The notes under the pieces: model-generated
Database searches by the model: none
Seen by the model: only the letters and a program-made list of their open reading frames with translations
Told to the model about the DNA's origin: nothing
Part shown: piece after piece, positions 1 to 11,254 of the stretch
Numbering within the stretch: position 1 is the stretch's first letter
Layout: the number at the start of each line of letters is the position of its first letter
Position numbers and translations under genes: made by a program
DNA from: Cristatella mucedo
Lineage: Eukaryota; Bryozoa; Phylactolaemata; Cristatellidae
DNA: 64,000 nucleotides
Direction: 5' to 3'
Assembly: GCA_009760855.2 (NCBI GenBank)
Contig: WPIO01000008.1
Span: forward strand, 7,261,001-7,325,000

Positions 1-404
1 TGTAATAAGACATCTGCTGGACATTTTTCTTTTGATTTCTCGAATAAAATTACTTTTCTGTTTAAATTTTGTGATCACTGTCTTTTCGCGGTCCTTAGCT
101 TATTGCCTCTTTACACATAGCCAAGACCTACCGAATACCTCCCCCAGCTGCTGTGAGTAAGAAATTTTTCAAACACATTATAAACAAAATACTAGCTTAG
201 TAAATAATCTGCTGCGTGCGACAGGTGAAAAGTTTGAGAACCGACAGCCAGTTCAAATTTAGCATTCTTGCACAAGAATTGTATAAGTACTGCAGAATGT
301 AAAAGCTGCACATCATGCCCATCTGGCGCCAAAGAACACAAAAGGAGCTGAAAATTGGCAGTTCTGATTTGACGGAGTGTACTAGAAGGACGAGACTATA
401 ACGT
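1..404. other. No gene seen
   Basis: AT-rich sequence with only short open frames. I see no splice-bounded exon, RNA gene or recognisable repeat here. Confidence 0.4.
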
Positions 405-1010
405 AATGTAACTCCATCCATCTGTAACTCCACAAAGCCACAAAGACTATGAGTGTGTTAAGCAGGAAATCTCTTTTATACCGTACTCAAAGCCTTAGCG
501 ACTCTCGGTACGCATTCGGTAGCCAACAGACTTCGTCTCACGCAACAAAGAGAAAGTGGGAACCATAGCAGAGTCAGGAGAGCAGTTGAAGTAATGAGTA
601 GCGTGGAAATAGCAGCTCAGGATCACTTAAAAGGATGAGCCATAGTCGGCAGCAGGAGAGTAGATGTCGTTGCATAAGAATTGTGGAAGTGAGTTACACG
701 TACTTTGACCTGCAGAGCATAAGCTTCTGTCGCCAACTGTCTTTTAAGTGGAGGAATATAGCAGGTTATTTATTGTCCATAAAGGACCTTAGAGAGAGAG
801 GAGGTTAAAACTGGTGGAGCGGTTCAGCTGGGTATGAAGGAGCCAAGCCGTGGCATGCCTTGGGGTCAGGTAGGAACTATGTATGCACTGCATTCGTTGA
901 TCCGGCAGCCATCAAAACTCCTTTAGTACAGGAGACACTTGGCTTAAACTTCTGGGATTTTTTACCCAGCCTTGCAGCAATATTTATCACCAGCTGCAGT
1001 GCAGACTGCA
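405..1010 (-). mobile_element. LINE family B, 3' part
   Basis: Read on the minus strand this is the end of a CR1/L2-like reverse transcriptase followed by a characteristic 3' UTR. The UTR has a 'CTCTTTGTTGCGTGAGA' segment, a 'GGTACCGAATGCG'-like block and an ending of the type 'GTGGAGTTACAGA.GGAGTTACATT'. The same UTR occurs at 14400, 15200, 21900, 44272, 48690 and 53875. The coding part is short and broken, so this is a dead, 5'-truncated copy. Confidence 0.75.
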
Positions 1011-1129
1011 GCATTTAATTGAGCTTTCACTTTGTAGCTAAATGCATCGAAGAAACTGCCACTAACTATATTTGCAAACTGACCCTGTGCATGCCAGCTC
1101 TAAAGATATTAGGCTTGTTTCATTGTCCA
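1011..1129. other. No gene seen
   Basis: Short interval between LINE fragments with no coding or repeat signal that I can support. Confidence 0.3.
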
Positions 1130-1260
1130 CTGAGCATGCAGCATACTAACCATTTGACTATGCTTCCTTTGCAGCATATGTAAAGTGCCTAACAAGAGAT
1201 TGTTAAGTTCTCTGAGGGGCTATACATATGTATTGATATTATTACTTTTATTAAAACGAA
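1130..1260 (+). mobile_element. LINE family A, 3' tail
   Basis: Only the last ~130 bp are present. They hold the hallmark tail: a block ending in ATGTAAAGTGCC, then an imperfect stem-loop built on AGAGATT..AAGTTCTCT, then GGGGCTATACAT and an AT-rich tail with ATT units. It matches the ends of the copies at 34085, 52060 and 57105. It is 5'-truncated and non-coding. Confidence 0.65.
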
Positions 1261-3120
1261 CTTAGTTACTGTAACGTGTAACTCATCCTTGGCCTAGCTA
1301 GATAAATGTCACTGTGCTGGGTACTTGGCTATTCAACGTCCAGATAACCTTTAGGAGGATTAGATACATGTCACTAGGACTGCATAAGAATAATAATTAT
1401 CATTATAATGATAATAATCGAGGTGCCCCTCGTGAGCTTTTATTTCTAGCAATATCCTGGAAATTTTATCTAGCCTTTAACAAGAAAATGTTGAGGGCCT
1501 TTTTAATTAAGATGTCCTATAATGCCCTAAGTTGCTTCGTGTGTACAGACCATCAGTAGAACGAGATAGCACAGCCTTGTGCTGGTATGACGTGACCACC
1601 CGAAATGAGTCGGCCGAACTGCTTGGTTTTCAAATTGACAACGACCTTGACGCAAATCGCATTAGTAATTAGCATTTACAAAAATAGCATTCATACAGAT
1701 TGAGGTTCGGCCTCCGAAAGGCCTAGGAAAATTCCTAGCTAAACATTCGCACACGGCTAAGGGCATGTATGGACGCCGAAATCTCGGGTCTTTTTTTTAG
1801 AAAACTCGATGCAAAGCGTCCTCTAAAGAAGTGCAACTAGGAACAGAGAACTGTTACAGTAGCTGCGGTCGAAGTGAAATAGTAATAGTAATAATAATAA
1901 TAATAGGTTGTTCGCCTTGCGCCCTAATAGGAGAAACTCCCTAACAAGTGGCTGCAAGAAAAGCAATGGCCAAGAAATAATGACACGCAAGGTGTCACTA
2001 TTAGACATGCACGCAAAAGAACACAAGAAGACCCTCGGGGTCACACATTATAAGGACGCTTAGCTGGTGTATTGAACCATGCACAGCTAAGCGTGAAAGC
2101 AAACGCAGAACAAAAAGTTGGGTTCACTGTTCACTTTTGGCAATTTATAGCCTCCAGAAAAGAACGCGTGAGAAAATGAAGCTACTTTGACCTAAGAAAC
2201 TAGCTGAAATAGTCAAAGTTTCACACGTACAAACTGGGATACAGAACGGGAGATGTGCTGAAAACGGGAATCCTCACATTAATAACATATGGTAACTACA
2301 TGTGGGAACTAGTGGAATAAGTGGTTCATTGGTTTTGGCTGGCTGTGGCGAACCGCGTCCGGCGACGGCGGCGGCGCGAGGACAATAATGGCCTCAGAGA
2401 AGCTGTCTGCGAGGATGGGGATTCGACAGTTTGGCCACCACAGCGTGCCGCTATTGAAACTTTGACAAGAATTAAAATGAAGACACTGCGACCTATCGAG
2501 CATGGCAGGTGGTAAAGAAGTTGGTCCAACAAGATTTTGGTCGGTCGACATGCAGCAGCCATGACATGTTTTTCATTGCAAAGGAAGGCCAGCGCAATAT
2601 GACCAGGAAATGCATACGTGGAAATACGTGCACAGCACACAGCAACGAACGAGGGGGGTGCGAAGGCAGAGGGGGTGCGAAGGCAGAGGCTATTGGAATT
2701 TCAAGCAAATGAAGGCAACCGGTACGGTACGTACGCCTGCAGAATATTTCCTCAGGCAAGCTGGTGGACAGGGGCTAGCGCAGAGGCAGTCCTGGAAGGC
2801 CCAGGCATTGCAATCATAATCAATACGACTGAAGGTGGCATTTTACGCGTATTCATTATGCCGGCAAAACCAGCCTAAAGCTCACGAGCGCAACGCATTG
2901 TCTAAAGTACCCCGGGCCACTTACCGCACTGCTTCGTCGTTCGCCTGCATCGGTAGGGCAATGATAAGCTCATGGCCCCGAACGCGGCTACAGTGTAGAT
3001 TGACTCCAAGCCATTGTAAAGACAACTTCCACGTGGCCTATGACTGAAAGGGAAGAGCGTCCATATTCGTAAGACTGATAACTAACAGCGCCGGTTATTA
3101 GGTGCTCGAGCGATTCAGCT
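1261..3120. other. Mostly unassigned sequence
   Basis: There is no gene I can support. At 2650-2690 the motif GGGGGTGCGAAGGCAGAG is tandemly repeated twice. At 2321-2515 a plus-strand frame rich in Arg codons (a run of six Arg) ends near a possible splice donor (GGCAG/GTGGTAAAG at about 2507), but it has no clear acceptor or homology. I left it uncalled. Confidence 0.3.
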
Positions 3121-3139
3121 AGACAACCAAGGCTATAGT

Positions 3140-3171
3140 CACGTGGGTTGACGTCACTTCTGACGTCAACC
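3140..3171. promoter_or_regulatory. E-box plus paired CRE inverted repeat
   Basis: CACGTG (3140-3145) is followed by a perfect inverted repeat with 11-bp arms, GGTTGACGTCA at 3146-3156 and TGACGTCAACC at 3161-3171, and a 4-bp CTTC spacer. Each arm holds TGACGTCA, the palindromic cAMP response element bound by CREB/ATF bZIP dimers. The E-box is a bHLH or USF-type site. The motifs are seen directly; binding is inferred. Confidence 0.5.
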
Positions 3172-3370
3172 GCCCTGAATGTAGTTGAGCCCCATAGATA
3201 TGGATTGATAAAATATATCTACTGACTCCTAACCGAAACTGACCATAATGGGCGAGGGAGCCGTTACACATATTTTTTATACATTATTAATCGGGCCTCC
3301 GAAAAATATATTTAGGAGACAATATCCTTATTAATTAAAGTGAGAAAGTCTGTGTCGGTCCGCCACGCGG

Positions 3371-3527
3371 CAAGATGGCGACCAGTACTTACGGGAATGA
3401 CGTATAAAAGACGCACAAATTTGTGTAGAGTATTTTATAGACTCTGCAGAGCAAGTCCACAGGCAGTGAGCTCTAGTATTGTATTGTATCGCTGAAAGTC
3501 TATTATACTTAGTGCCGTAATAAAGTC
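3371..3527 (+). promoter_or_regulatory. YY1 site, TATA box and poly(A) signal (LTR-like)
   Basis: CAAGATGGCGAC at 3371 matches the YY1 consensus. TATAAAAG lies at 3403-3410, and AATAAAG follows about 110 bp downstream near 3521. A TATA box followed at that distance by a polyadenylation signal is the internal layout of a retroelement LTR (U3-R-U5). No matching second LTR or target duplication was found, so it could be a solo LTR or a plain Pol II promoter. No ORF downstream looks like its product. Confidence 0.4.
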
Positions 3528-3544
3528 AATATATTGCATTGTCC

Positions 3545-3994
3545 GGACGAACCACAACAATATTTTGCAATATTTATGGGGCAGTTTAGTTTTTAATTTA
3601 AATTTTGAAGAGCACTTCTCGAATACAGAGTCTAACCGCATCGTGCGGATTGTAGACTGCGTAAGTCCGTGCAGCGTGTTTGGTAGACACGGTTTTATCA
3701 TTTTTCTTCCACACCCCAAATTTCAATTACTTTTCTCAGTTTGCTGGGCCATCCATCGTTCCACCGACCAAATAAGCCATTTGCCACATTTTCTTTTGCT
3801 CCAAGGAATCAACTGTCTAAACTCTGGAAATGCAGCTGCTGTTTGGAGCGAAAGTGTGACGTCTTATGAGCGGCTACTACAACTTAATGAGATACATCAA
3901 AATCAAACACCCAAACTACTTAGAAGTTTGGAACTTGCATGCTACTGAAAGCCTTTTATTGACGGGCAGTGCTGGAACCAACTCGGTGACTGTA
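3545..3994. other. No gene seen
   Basis: A 127-codon plus-strand open frame (3565-3948) lacks homology, splice sites or coding bias that I can recognise. It ends next to the target site of the LTR element that begins at 4000. Confidence 0.3.
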
Positions 3995-3999
3995 CAGTT

Positions 4000-4287
4000 T
4001 GTGGTCTGAGTATATGCAGGCCGGTACTGCTCCTTTCGTAAACAGCTGTCAGGAGCATCACCGGTGGTGCAAAGCTGTGGTCCGTCTGTGGTGTGGTTTG
4101 GACAGGCCGGTAACCACAGTCAAAACACTGGCAAAAACAGCCGTGGGCGAGGAGGGGGTTCAGTCGGGAGAGAGGGGCGAGTGAAATCGTGCTCCCTCTG
4201 CTCTGTAGTAGAATAAACTGTTGGTGTTGGTTCTGTGCAGGCGTTCTTCGTGCAAGGCGTTCTTCGTGCAAGGCGCGTCGAAGTATA
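4000..4287 (+). repeat. 5' LTR
   Basis: Begins TGTGGTCTGAG and ends CGAAGTATA, with an ATAAAC-type signal near 4212. It is 288 bp against 272 bp for the 3' LTR. The 16-bp excess is a tandem doubling of GTTCTTCGTGCAAGGC just before its end. The canonical CA terminus is mutated to TA here. Confidence 0.92.
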
Positions 4288-4301
4288 AGCTATTTCGTGG
4301 G

Positions 4302-5031
4302 ATGGAGTCGATGGCATCAATCGTAATGCTAGGCAAAATCGCACCTTATGACGGCAAAACGGACTTCGTTGCGTGGGTACGTCGACTGGACTCCGTGGCC
4401 AAGACGAACAAGGTTGAAGATGACGATCTTGCCGCACTCATGCCGTTGTATTTAACCGGTGGAGCCTTAGCCGTCTATGAAGGGCTGGTGGACAGTGATA
4501 AACGTGACTATACGAAGGTGAAACGCGCACTCAGCGCCGCGTTTTCGCCCGATTGCTTCCGTGCGTACGACGAGTTATTGAGCAGAAAACTTCGCGACGG
4601 TGAGTCGCCAGACGTCTACTTGGCCGACCTTGTTCGCTTGGCGTCTATTGTCTTTGCTGCTCAAGCGGGGGGGGGGGCACCTGCGTGTCCCCCCGGAGTC
4701 TTTGCTGAAGTGCGCATTTGTGTCGGGCCTACCCGATGACGTAAAGCGGCAACTTCGAGCAGCGTGCTCGCTTACCAAAGCTGATTTGCCCGTGCTGGTT
4801 GAAATGTCGAGGAACTTTGTCTCGTCAAGTGAAGCATTTCTCGCCGGCCGTTTCGAGGATTGAAGCGCTCACCCGTGGCGTCGTGGTACAGTCTAGGCCG
4901 GACTCGCAAAGGCGGTACACCGACCGGCCTTTTCGCAGCGGGCCGCGCACGCGACTTTGCTGGATCTGCGGCGATCCGAATCATCTAGCTGCTGCATGTG
5001 GTAAAATGTTCGGCGATCAAAAAAACGAATA
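4302..5031 (+). pseudogene. Ty3/Gypsy gag (frameshifted)
   Basis: The frame opens at ATG 4302 right after the LTR and runs as a capsid-like domain, with conserved W and L spacing after the DFVAWVRRLD stretch. It then hits an 11-G run at 4667-4677 where the frame slips, and the rest of capsid continues one frame over to 4863. A nucleocapsid zinc knuckle CWICGDPNHLAAAC (C-x2-C-x4-H-x4-C) lies near 4960-5005 in a third frame. In intact relatives Gag packages the element RNA. This copy cannot make the full protein. Confidence 0.8.
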
Positions 5032-5100
5032 AGGGGAACCGCCAACACCTGCGCCAGCGTGTTCCCCTTGACTTCGGCGCGACTGCCCTCCATTGGCGTG

Positions 5101-6130
5101 ATGTTAAATGGCCAGTTCGCTACTGCACTTGTCGACACCGGCTGCTCCCGCACGGTGCTTGCATCAGTGCTGGCCTCCTCCTCGTGATCTTCAGCCTGCG
5201 AGGGAGGGTATCTTGATGATGAACGGTGACCGCGCTCTCTGTACCTCTACGTGTAAGGTCAGTTCGTTAATTAGAGGAGTACCACTGGAGGTTAATTGTT
5301 TGGTGACCGATATAATTGCTGGCTGGGACATCATCCTTGGGATGGATGTCATAAGAGCGCTAGGCGGCGTCCGCGTAGGGCACGGCGGTGAAGGCCAAGT
5401 TGACTTCGGTAATGAGGCTCCAGCGACCCGATGCATCCGCGGCGAAAGAAACAGTGTAACCTGCCCTCACTCTCCCCCGGCCACCGACGTTTCGCTCGTT
5501 GCAAAGGTCGGAAATTCGAGCGAGCTTACAGTCTCCGACAAAGATTTTACTGCCGTATTCCACGATGGCGCGTGGCACTGGAACTGGAAAGAAGGCGTAC
5601 AGGCCCCCTTGCTGCAGAACCGCGTGTCCTCATATCACATCCCGGCTGAGGTAGAAGCAGAATATGAACGGGAAGTGGAGGACTGGATAAAGTGTGGTTG
5701 GCTTCAACCTTTTCACGGGGAGTGCGGTGGGCTGATTCCCTTGATGGCGGTGGTCCAAAGCAGCAAAGGGAAAGTGAGGCCCGTCCTCGACTATCGCGAG
5801 CTCAACCAGTTCGTGTCGAGCCACATGGCTGAAGGGGACGTGTGCAGTAATAAACTTCGTGCATGGCGGCGAATGGGACGAAACGTAAGCGTCGTGGACC
5901 TGCGTAAGGCCTATTTGCAAATTCACGTAGACCCATCATTGTGGAAGTACCAGGTGGTTGAATTTCATGGCCGCCGATACTGCCTGACTCGCCTGGGTTT
6001 TGGCCTTAATGTTGCACCAAAAATAATGACATATTAAATAAAGTGTTGTCTATGGATGAACGGGTCAGATCCGGCACGGATTCGTATGTCGACGACATTT
6101 TGGCGAACAATGATATCGTCTCAAACGACG
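5101..6130 (+). pseudogene. Ty3/Gypsy protease and reverse transcriptase (broken)
   Basis: An aspartic protease active site, LVDTGCS, is encoded at about 5128-5148. The frame then shifts near 5200 and stays open to 6037, giving the end of the protease and the RT fingers and palm, including VRPVLDYRELN and the catalytic D of the DLRKAYLQIHV stretch. The YVDDI catalytic box (about 6087-6101) follows in another frame, past a stop at 6037. RT copies element RNA into cDNA in cytoplasmic particles. The stop and frame breaks make it a pseudogene. Confidence 0.85.
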
Positions 6131-6131
6131 T

Positions 6132-6890
6132 GTGATTAAGCTTCTCCGCGAGTACGGACTTGAAGCAAAACCACCTGAAAAGTTAGAGGGTGGTCGTCTC
6201 CTAGGCCTCCGCATTGACAGTAAACGCAACGAGCTCGTATGGCGCCGAGATAATGCCATAGGCTCTGTACAGTCAGTGCTGACGCGGCGAGAATTATTTT
6301 CATGGTGTGGGCAACTCGTCAGGCATTTTCCGGTAGCCGGCTGGCTGCGACCCGCTTGCAGTTACCTCAAACGTATAGCCAGCGATCAGGACTAGGACAG
6401 CAAAGTACCGAGTGAGGTTCTGGAAATTGCTCAGGACGTCCATCGCAGGGTGCGAGCTTCTGATCCGGTGACTGGAGCGTGGCAGGTGTCCAATGTCATC
6501 AGTGGAAAATTGTGGTGCGATGCAAGCAGCATCGCTATTGGAACGTGCCTTGAGATTGACGGTAAAGTGGTTGAGGATGCCTCTTGGCTTCGAAAGCCGG
6601 ACGATACTTCGCATATAAACACCGCCGAGCTAGAAGCCGTCATCAAAGGCCTTAACATCGCTATTGCGTGGGGACTTCAGAAAGTCCAAATCGTGACTGA
6701 TTCAACTTCGGTGTTTGGTTGGCTGAAGTCATTGATCGATGGGGATAAACCCGCGAGGACGCGCGGCATGGAAGAGGCGATAATTCGACGACGATTGGGC
6801 CTACTCCGAGATATTATAACGAAGTCCAATCTGGAGACGACTGTAAGCCTAGTAAGGTCGCCGGAGAACAAAGCGGACCAGTTGACACGA
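6132..6890 (+). pseudogene. Ty3/Gypsy RT thumb and RNase H
   Basis: The RT connection and thumb (6132-6395) end in a stop. The next frame, from about 6450, holds an RNase H domain with KLWCDASS (first catalytic Asp), the INTAELEAV helix (Glu) and the IVTDSTSV strand (Asp). RNase H removes the RNA template during cDNA synthesis. The CDASS/NTAELEA style resembles the RNase H of some invertebrate Gypsy elements. Confidence 0.8.
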
Positions 6891-7960
6891 GTACCGCAAA
6901 GGTGGTTGAAGTTCACGACTTGCTGTACCGGTGCCGTCGCTCCTGAGGTAAGTTTGGCGGCTCCCAATATCGATCTCAAGCAATTCCACAATCTGCACCA
7001 CCTGGGCGTCGACAGGACGCTATACCTGGCGAGGCTATGTCACCCTAATGCGAACATCTGCAGAACCGATGTAGAACGAATTGTTCGTTCCTGTCTTCGC
7101 TGCAGATCAGTGGATCCGTCGCCGATTTCGTGGCAGCGAGGCAGTCTTGACGTCACCGAACCCTGGTCTCGTCTTGCGATTGATGTCACACACTACCACG
7201 ATGAGAAATATCTGACGCTGGTGGGTTGTGGGCCCAGCAGATTTACGCTATGGCGGCACATTCCTAGCGAAGAGGTGCACCTTATCACCAAAGTGCTGGA
7301 GCAAATATTTCGAGAGAGAGGCCCACCTACGCAGCTTCTGATGGACAACAGCGCCTCGTTCCGATCTGAGGCAGTTCGGCGTCTCTGCCAACGCTGGGGC
7401 GTGGAGACCGGCTACCGGTGTGCTTACCGACCGGAAGAAAAGGCATAGTCGAACGCATGCATCGGACTATCAAGGGCATGGCAGCTCGCACCGGTATAGG
7501 AGTACTAGATATGGTATACTGGTACAATTCGGCGCCGACTGAGGGGATAAAGGGCGAAACCGTGCCTCACAGGTGGTTATTTACATGCGAATGGCGGTGC
7601 CCGCTCCAGCCGAAGAAGACACAGCACTGCAACGCCCAATCTGCCATTAACTGCACAGCAGGCTAAAGGGTTTTTGTGAAACCAGCCGATGCGAGGTGTA
7701 CGTCCTAATGGCCGGAAGGGATTGTGACATCGGGGACTCCCGGCCTTGGTGTCGAGGTGAACGGAATCCGAAGACATGTGCCGGACGTCAGGCTAGTTCC
7801 GGACGCTAAGCCAGTAATACCGCCTCAGCTGCCAGCACCCTCCCAGATAAGAGGCGAAGATGCTGAGTATGATGGGACAGAGGAAAGAGGCGGCCACCAG
7901 CTTCGCACGCGGTCGGAACTGCAGCACCCACGCTGGTTCTCCGACTACGTCGTGGACTGA
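6890..7960 (+). pseudogene. Ty3/Gypsy integrase
   Basis: The zinc-binding HHCC module is visible: HNLHHLG, then CLRC about 30 residues later, near 7085-7110. The core carries the first Asp in LAIDVTH, the second Asp in LLMDNSASF and, after a frameshift near 7435, the Glu in GIVERMHRTIKG, so the D,D-E triad is recognisable. A C-terminal segment lies at 7724-7960. Integrase joins cDNA ends to the genome and makes the 5-bp duplication seen here. The frame break separates D,D from E. Confidence 0.85.
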
Positions 7961-8058
7961 TCTGTACGTCAGGGGGACAAGGGAGTGTGCTTAAACGATG
8001 GTACAGTGCGCTACCTGCATTGCAGCTGGAAACTTGTGACCTTAAGGTCAAGGGAGCG

Positions 8059-8330
8059 TGTGGTCTGAGTATATGCAGGCCGGTACCGCTCCTTTCGTAA
8101 ACAGCTGTCAGGAGCATCACCGGTGGTGCAAAGCTGTGGTCCGCCTGTGGTGTGGTTTGGACAGGCCGGTAACCACAGTCAAAACACAGGCAAAAACAGC
8201 CGTGGGCGAGGAGGGGATTCAGTCGGGGGAGAGGGGCAAGTGAAGTCGTGCTCCCTCTGCTCTGTAGTAGAATAAACTGTTGGTGTTGGTTCTGTGCGGG
8301 CGTTCTTCGTGCAAGGCGCATCGAAGTACA
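8059..8330 (+). repeat. 3' LTR
   Basis: TGTGGTCTGAG to CGAAGTACA, 272 bp. It is preceded by a purine-rich AAGGGAG stretch that may be the polypurine tract and followed immediately by the CAGTT duplication. It matches 4000-4287 apart from about 10 substitutions and the 16-bp internal doubling. Confidence 0.92.
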
Positions 8331-8339
8331 CAGTTGACA

Positions 8340-9027
8340 CTGACTTTCTGCGAAAAAGAATGCACGCGAGCTAATACCTGCCTATCCAAAATTTCCCCGT
8401 TGAAGAAGTAACTGTCTCAAATGGTCACGGCATTTGAAAAAAAATATCAACTTTTGCAAGTGCACTATCGTAATATGCCCTCTTATTTGAGGGTAGGTTG
8501 GAAGATTCAACAAACTGTATTGGTAATTTTCTTGCTTCCATGCAATTTCGATGGGTACTTATAATAGTAATTATTTAACTTGTGTTCACTACTTATATAG
8601 ATCTCTTAATTAAACTGCCTGAAAATAGGTCAGCAATGAGCCACAGGTTTTCTAGCTGAATTTACCTTATTGCCTCATGAGATTAGAATTTCTGATAACT
8701 GTTAACTTAAAAAGTAAACAATCTGCCTGTTTTTCGCCCAATCGCGCAATAAAAACAACAGTAAACAGGTTTTTTTTTGTTTAATTGTTTCTAAAAGAAA
8801 TTATTTTGATAAAAAGATGCTACAGTTGAAGCTTCAACGTTCATTATGGGTGTCAAATATGTAATGTAAAGGAAATTTTTAAAATTTCATTTGAATGTAT
8901 TAGTAATTTATTATGATGTTATTAAATTGGCCAAAAACTAAAATTAAAGTAAAGTTTTTCAGAAATTAAGTAAGATATTAGTTAAATTGATTTTTGGCAT
9001 ATACAAATGTTATTTTTTTTTCAGCCA
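8340..9027. other. AT-rich flank of the hAT relic
   Basis: The base composition is markedly AT-rich compared with sequence on either side, with many poly(T) and poly(A) runs. It is probably the 5' non-coding part of the DNA transposon whose coding remains begin near 9028. I could not identify the terminal inverted repeats by eye. Confidence 0.4.
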
Positions 9028-10520
9028 TGTCTCAGTTAGGGAATACGTCGTCAAATGAAAGAGTCCAATTACATAAGAGCTAGAAGGTCCAAGTGGACGA
9101 TGCAATAAATCATCAAATATACTGGAAACTCCGCGACGACGCTTAAGAATAATCTGAAAATACGTCGAATAAATTTTAATAAACCTGTTGGATGGTGTAC
9201 ATCCAAAGAAGAACCCATGAAAAATAAGAAAACAAAAACGATTGCCGATTTTCTATGGCGAAAGAGTCGGTAGGAGATTGTTACTGATCTGGCTACTGGT
9301 GGAATCTCGATAATCACTGTAAGCAAGTATACACGGGAATCAATCTCACGTGACGGATTCAAACTTCAAGCGAATAAAAGCAATGTGATGAAGTTGGTGC
9401 ATGGTGATTTCGAAGAAATGATAAACAAAACAATTGCCAACTTCAAGGGAAAATCGAGAGGGGAGGAGATTTTAGCATGACTGTAGATGAATATACAACC
9501 GTGAGAGGACTCGATTCTTCAGATTCAACACTCAAGATAGTGGCGATAAAACAATCAAAACGGGTCTTTTTCGCATATTTGGTTCGTGCATTGCTCTCAA
9601 TAGGATCGAATCAATTAAACAGCATTTGAGAGTTTTGAAATAACAATGTGGACGGATTTGGTGGGATCTGCTCAGGACAGTGCTGCAGTAAAGAAGAAAT
9701 GCATTAGCCACATTGATGTCATCGGACAGTTCTGCTAAAACCACGGTCTGCCCCTTGGAGACACATTGTACAAGAAGAGTGCTGAGATTGACTATTTATA
9801 CCTGGATAGTGACGATAGTGATGAAATGGACAATTTTGAAGCGGTTGCGGGCTTAATAGGGACCAGCGATGATGGTTTTGAAGGATACGTCGATTACCGC
9901 GATCAAGAAATCAGGCAAGCTTGTCAAATTCATCAAAAAGTCAACTATTCGAAATATTGCCTTTCAATCCAAAGTAAAAGTTGAGTTCGAACGCGAGATT
10001 GAACTACATCTTGTCGCGTAGACGGACTAGAACTCCTTCCCAGCAATGTCAGAGCCACTAATTAAGACAGAAGTCATCATCCGCGAGACACTAATCGAAT
10101 TCAAGGCGCTCGAAACGATTGAAACATTGGATTTTGACGCTCGAAACTCGTCTGAAGGCAATGGAACCTGTGAAAGTTGCTGCTCACAATTTAAGTCGAG
10201 AAGACGCAACGTAGATGAGTACTGACACAATTTTCGAAATGTTCAACAAGCTCTCTAACCTGAATAATAAAATTATTACCAAGCTCGTGGAAAATTTGAA
10301 GTCGCGTTGAAGAGTGATTGAACAAGGATTTCATGAACCTGTTGCAAAGTCTCAAAGATCCATCTGTCTGCCTGTCATAAACTACGCTAAATTTTGCGAG
10401 AAATCTAGCGTCTCTTCTATTTTGAGTCAACGATGGAGATTTTGTCGTCGAAAGCTGTCAGATGATACTGAAAGTGTGGTCTTGTCTCTTCAAGATGAAT
10501 TGATTCGTTGCTTCTAAAGT
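9028..10520 (+). pseudogene. hAT-type transposase relic
   Basis: Across several frames the sequence reads as a hAT transposase of the kind abundant in cnidarian and arthropod genomes. A segment around 9280-9478 contains GGISI, RESISRDGFKL and a downstream helix. FSMTVDEYTT at about 9471-9500 is the RNase H-fold first-Asp strand, then GLFRIFGSC. Then comes LVGSAQDSAAV with its Asp (about 9657-9686), IGQFC followed by a stop where a C-x-H-like element sits, and DTLYKKSAE. A degenerate acidic insertion and a W-containing segment follow. Multiple stops and frame changes show it is dead. Confidence 0.75.
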
Positions 10521-10524
10521 TAGA

Positions 10525-11030
10525 TCCTTAATTGCAATCGGAGGGCAAATGAAGTTTTTATGGCTGAAATTCAAATTCACGCTCTTCAGGAACACTGGCC
10601 ATAGCGCTAAAAATAACCAGAAGTTGTGCAACATAATTCTATCTATTAAACTGATATTAATGAACGTTGGACTTGTTTAGTTCTTGACACATTTCTGTCC
10701 AAAATTAAGATCACTTCTCTCAGACAAGTCGCTTAGTGCACTTTTTCTTGAAATATTATTAAAAGATGTAAAATTTATTGATTTATAACAACACGAAAGT
10801 CATTAACATAAACCCAGTTCGACAGCTGGTAACAGCCATTCTTGAAAATTAAAAACATTAAACAGCTGTTTTAAAAAAAGACTGTTTTCAGAAATCCTAG
10901 AGGAGACAGCCTTCACAGCTGTCAACCATGTGGAGTCCATCCTTGCAACCCTGCGATGGTACAACCTAACAACCGAACGAGTATCTCTCCATCTCCTTAT
11001 CTCTATCTCTTTCTCTCTCTATAGAGATGG
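10525..11030. other. No gene seen
   Basis: The AT-rich composition continues to about 10900, consistent with the 3' side of the hAT element. No ORF or RNA gene is recognisable. Confidence 0.35.
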
Positions 11031-11124
11031 ACAGGTGGACAGATGGACAGGTGGACAGATGGACAGGTGGACAGATGGACAGAAGGAGAGATGGAGAGAT
11101 GGAGAGATTGAGAGACAGAGAGAC

Positions 11125-11210
<86 letters not shown>

Positions 11211-11221
11211 AGAGAGAGATG

Positions 11222-11254
<33 letters not shown>

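Larger units (their letters stand above)
3995..8335 (+). mobile_element. Ty3/Gypsy LTR retrotransposon with target duplication
   Basis: A complete insertion is visible: 5-bp direct target duplication CAGTT (3995-3999 and 8331-8335), two direct LTRs (4000-4287 and 8059-8330), and between them gag, protease, RT, RNase H and integrase in Ty3/Gypsy order. No envelope-like frame is present. The reading frame is broken in several places, including an 11-G run in gag and shifts near 4860, 5200, 6037 and 7435, so the copy is inactive. By eye the LTRs differ at about 10 of 272 aligned bases, mostly transitions, which points to an old insertion. Confidence 0.93.

Noticed and set aside
2321..2640. Overlapping plus- and minus-strand frames with an Arg run
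   Set aside because: The Arg codons come from a CGG/GCG-rich stretch. No acceptor or homology supports an exon.
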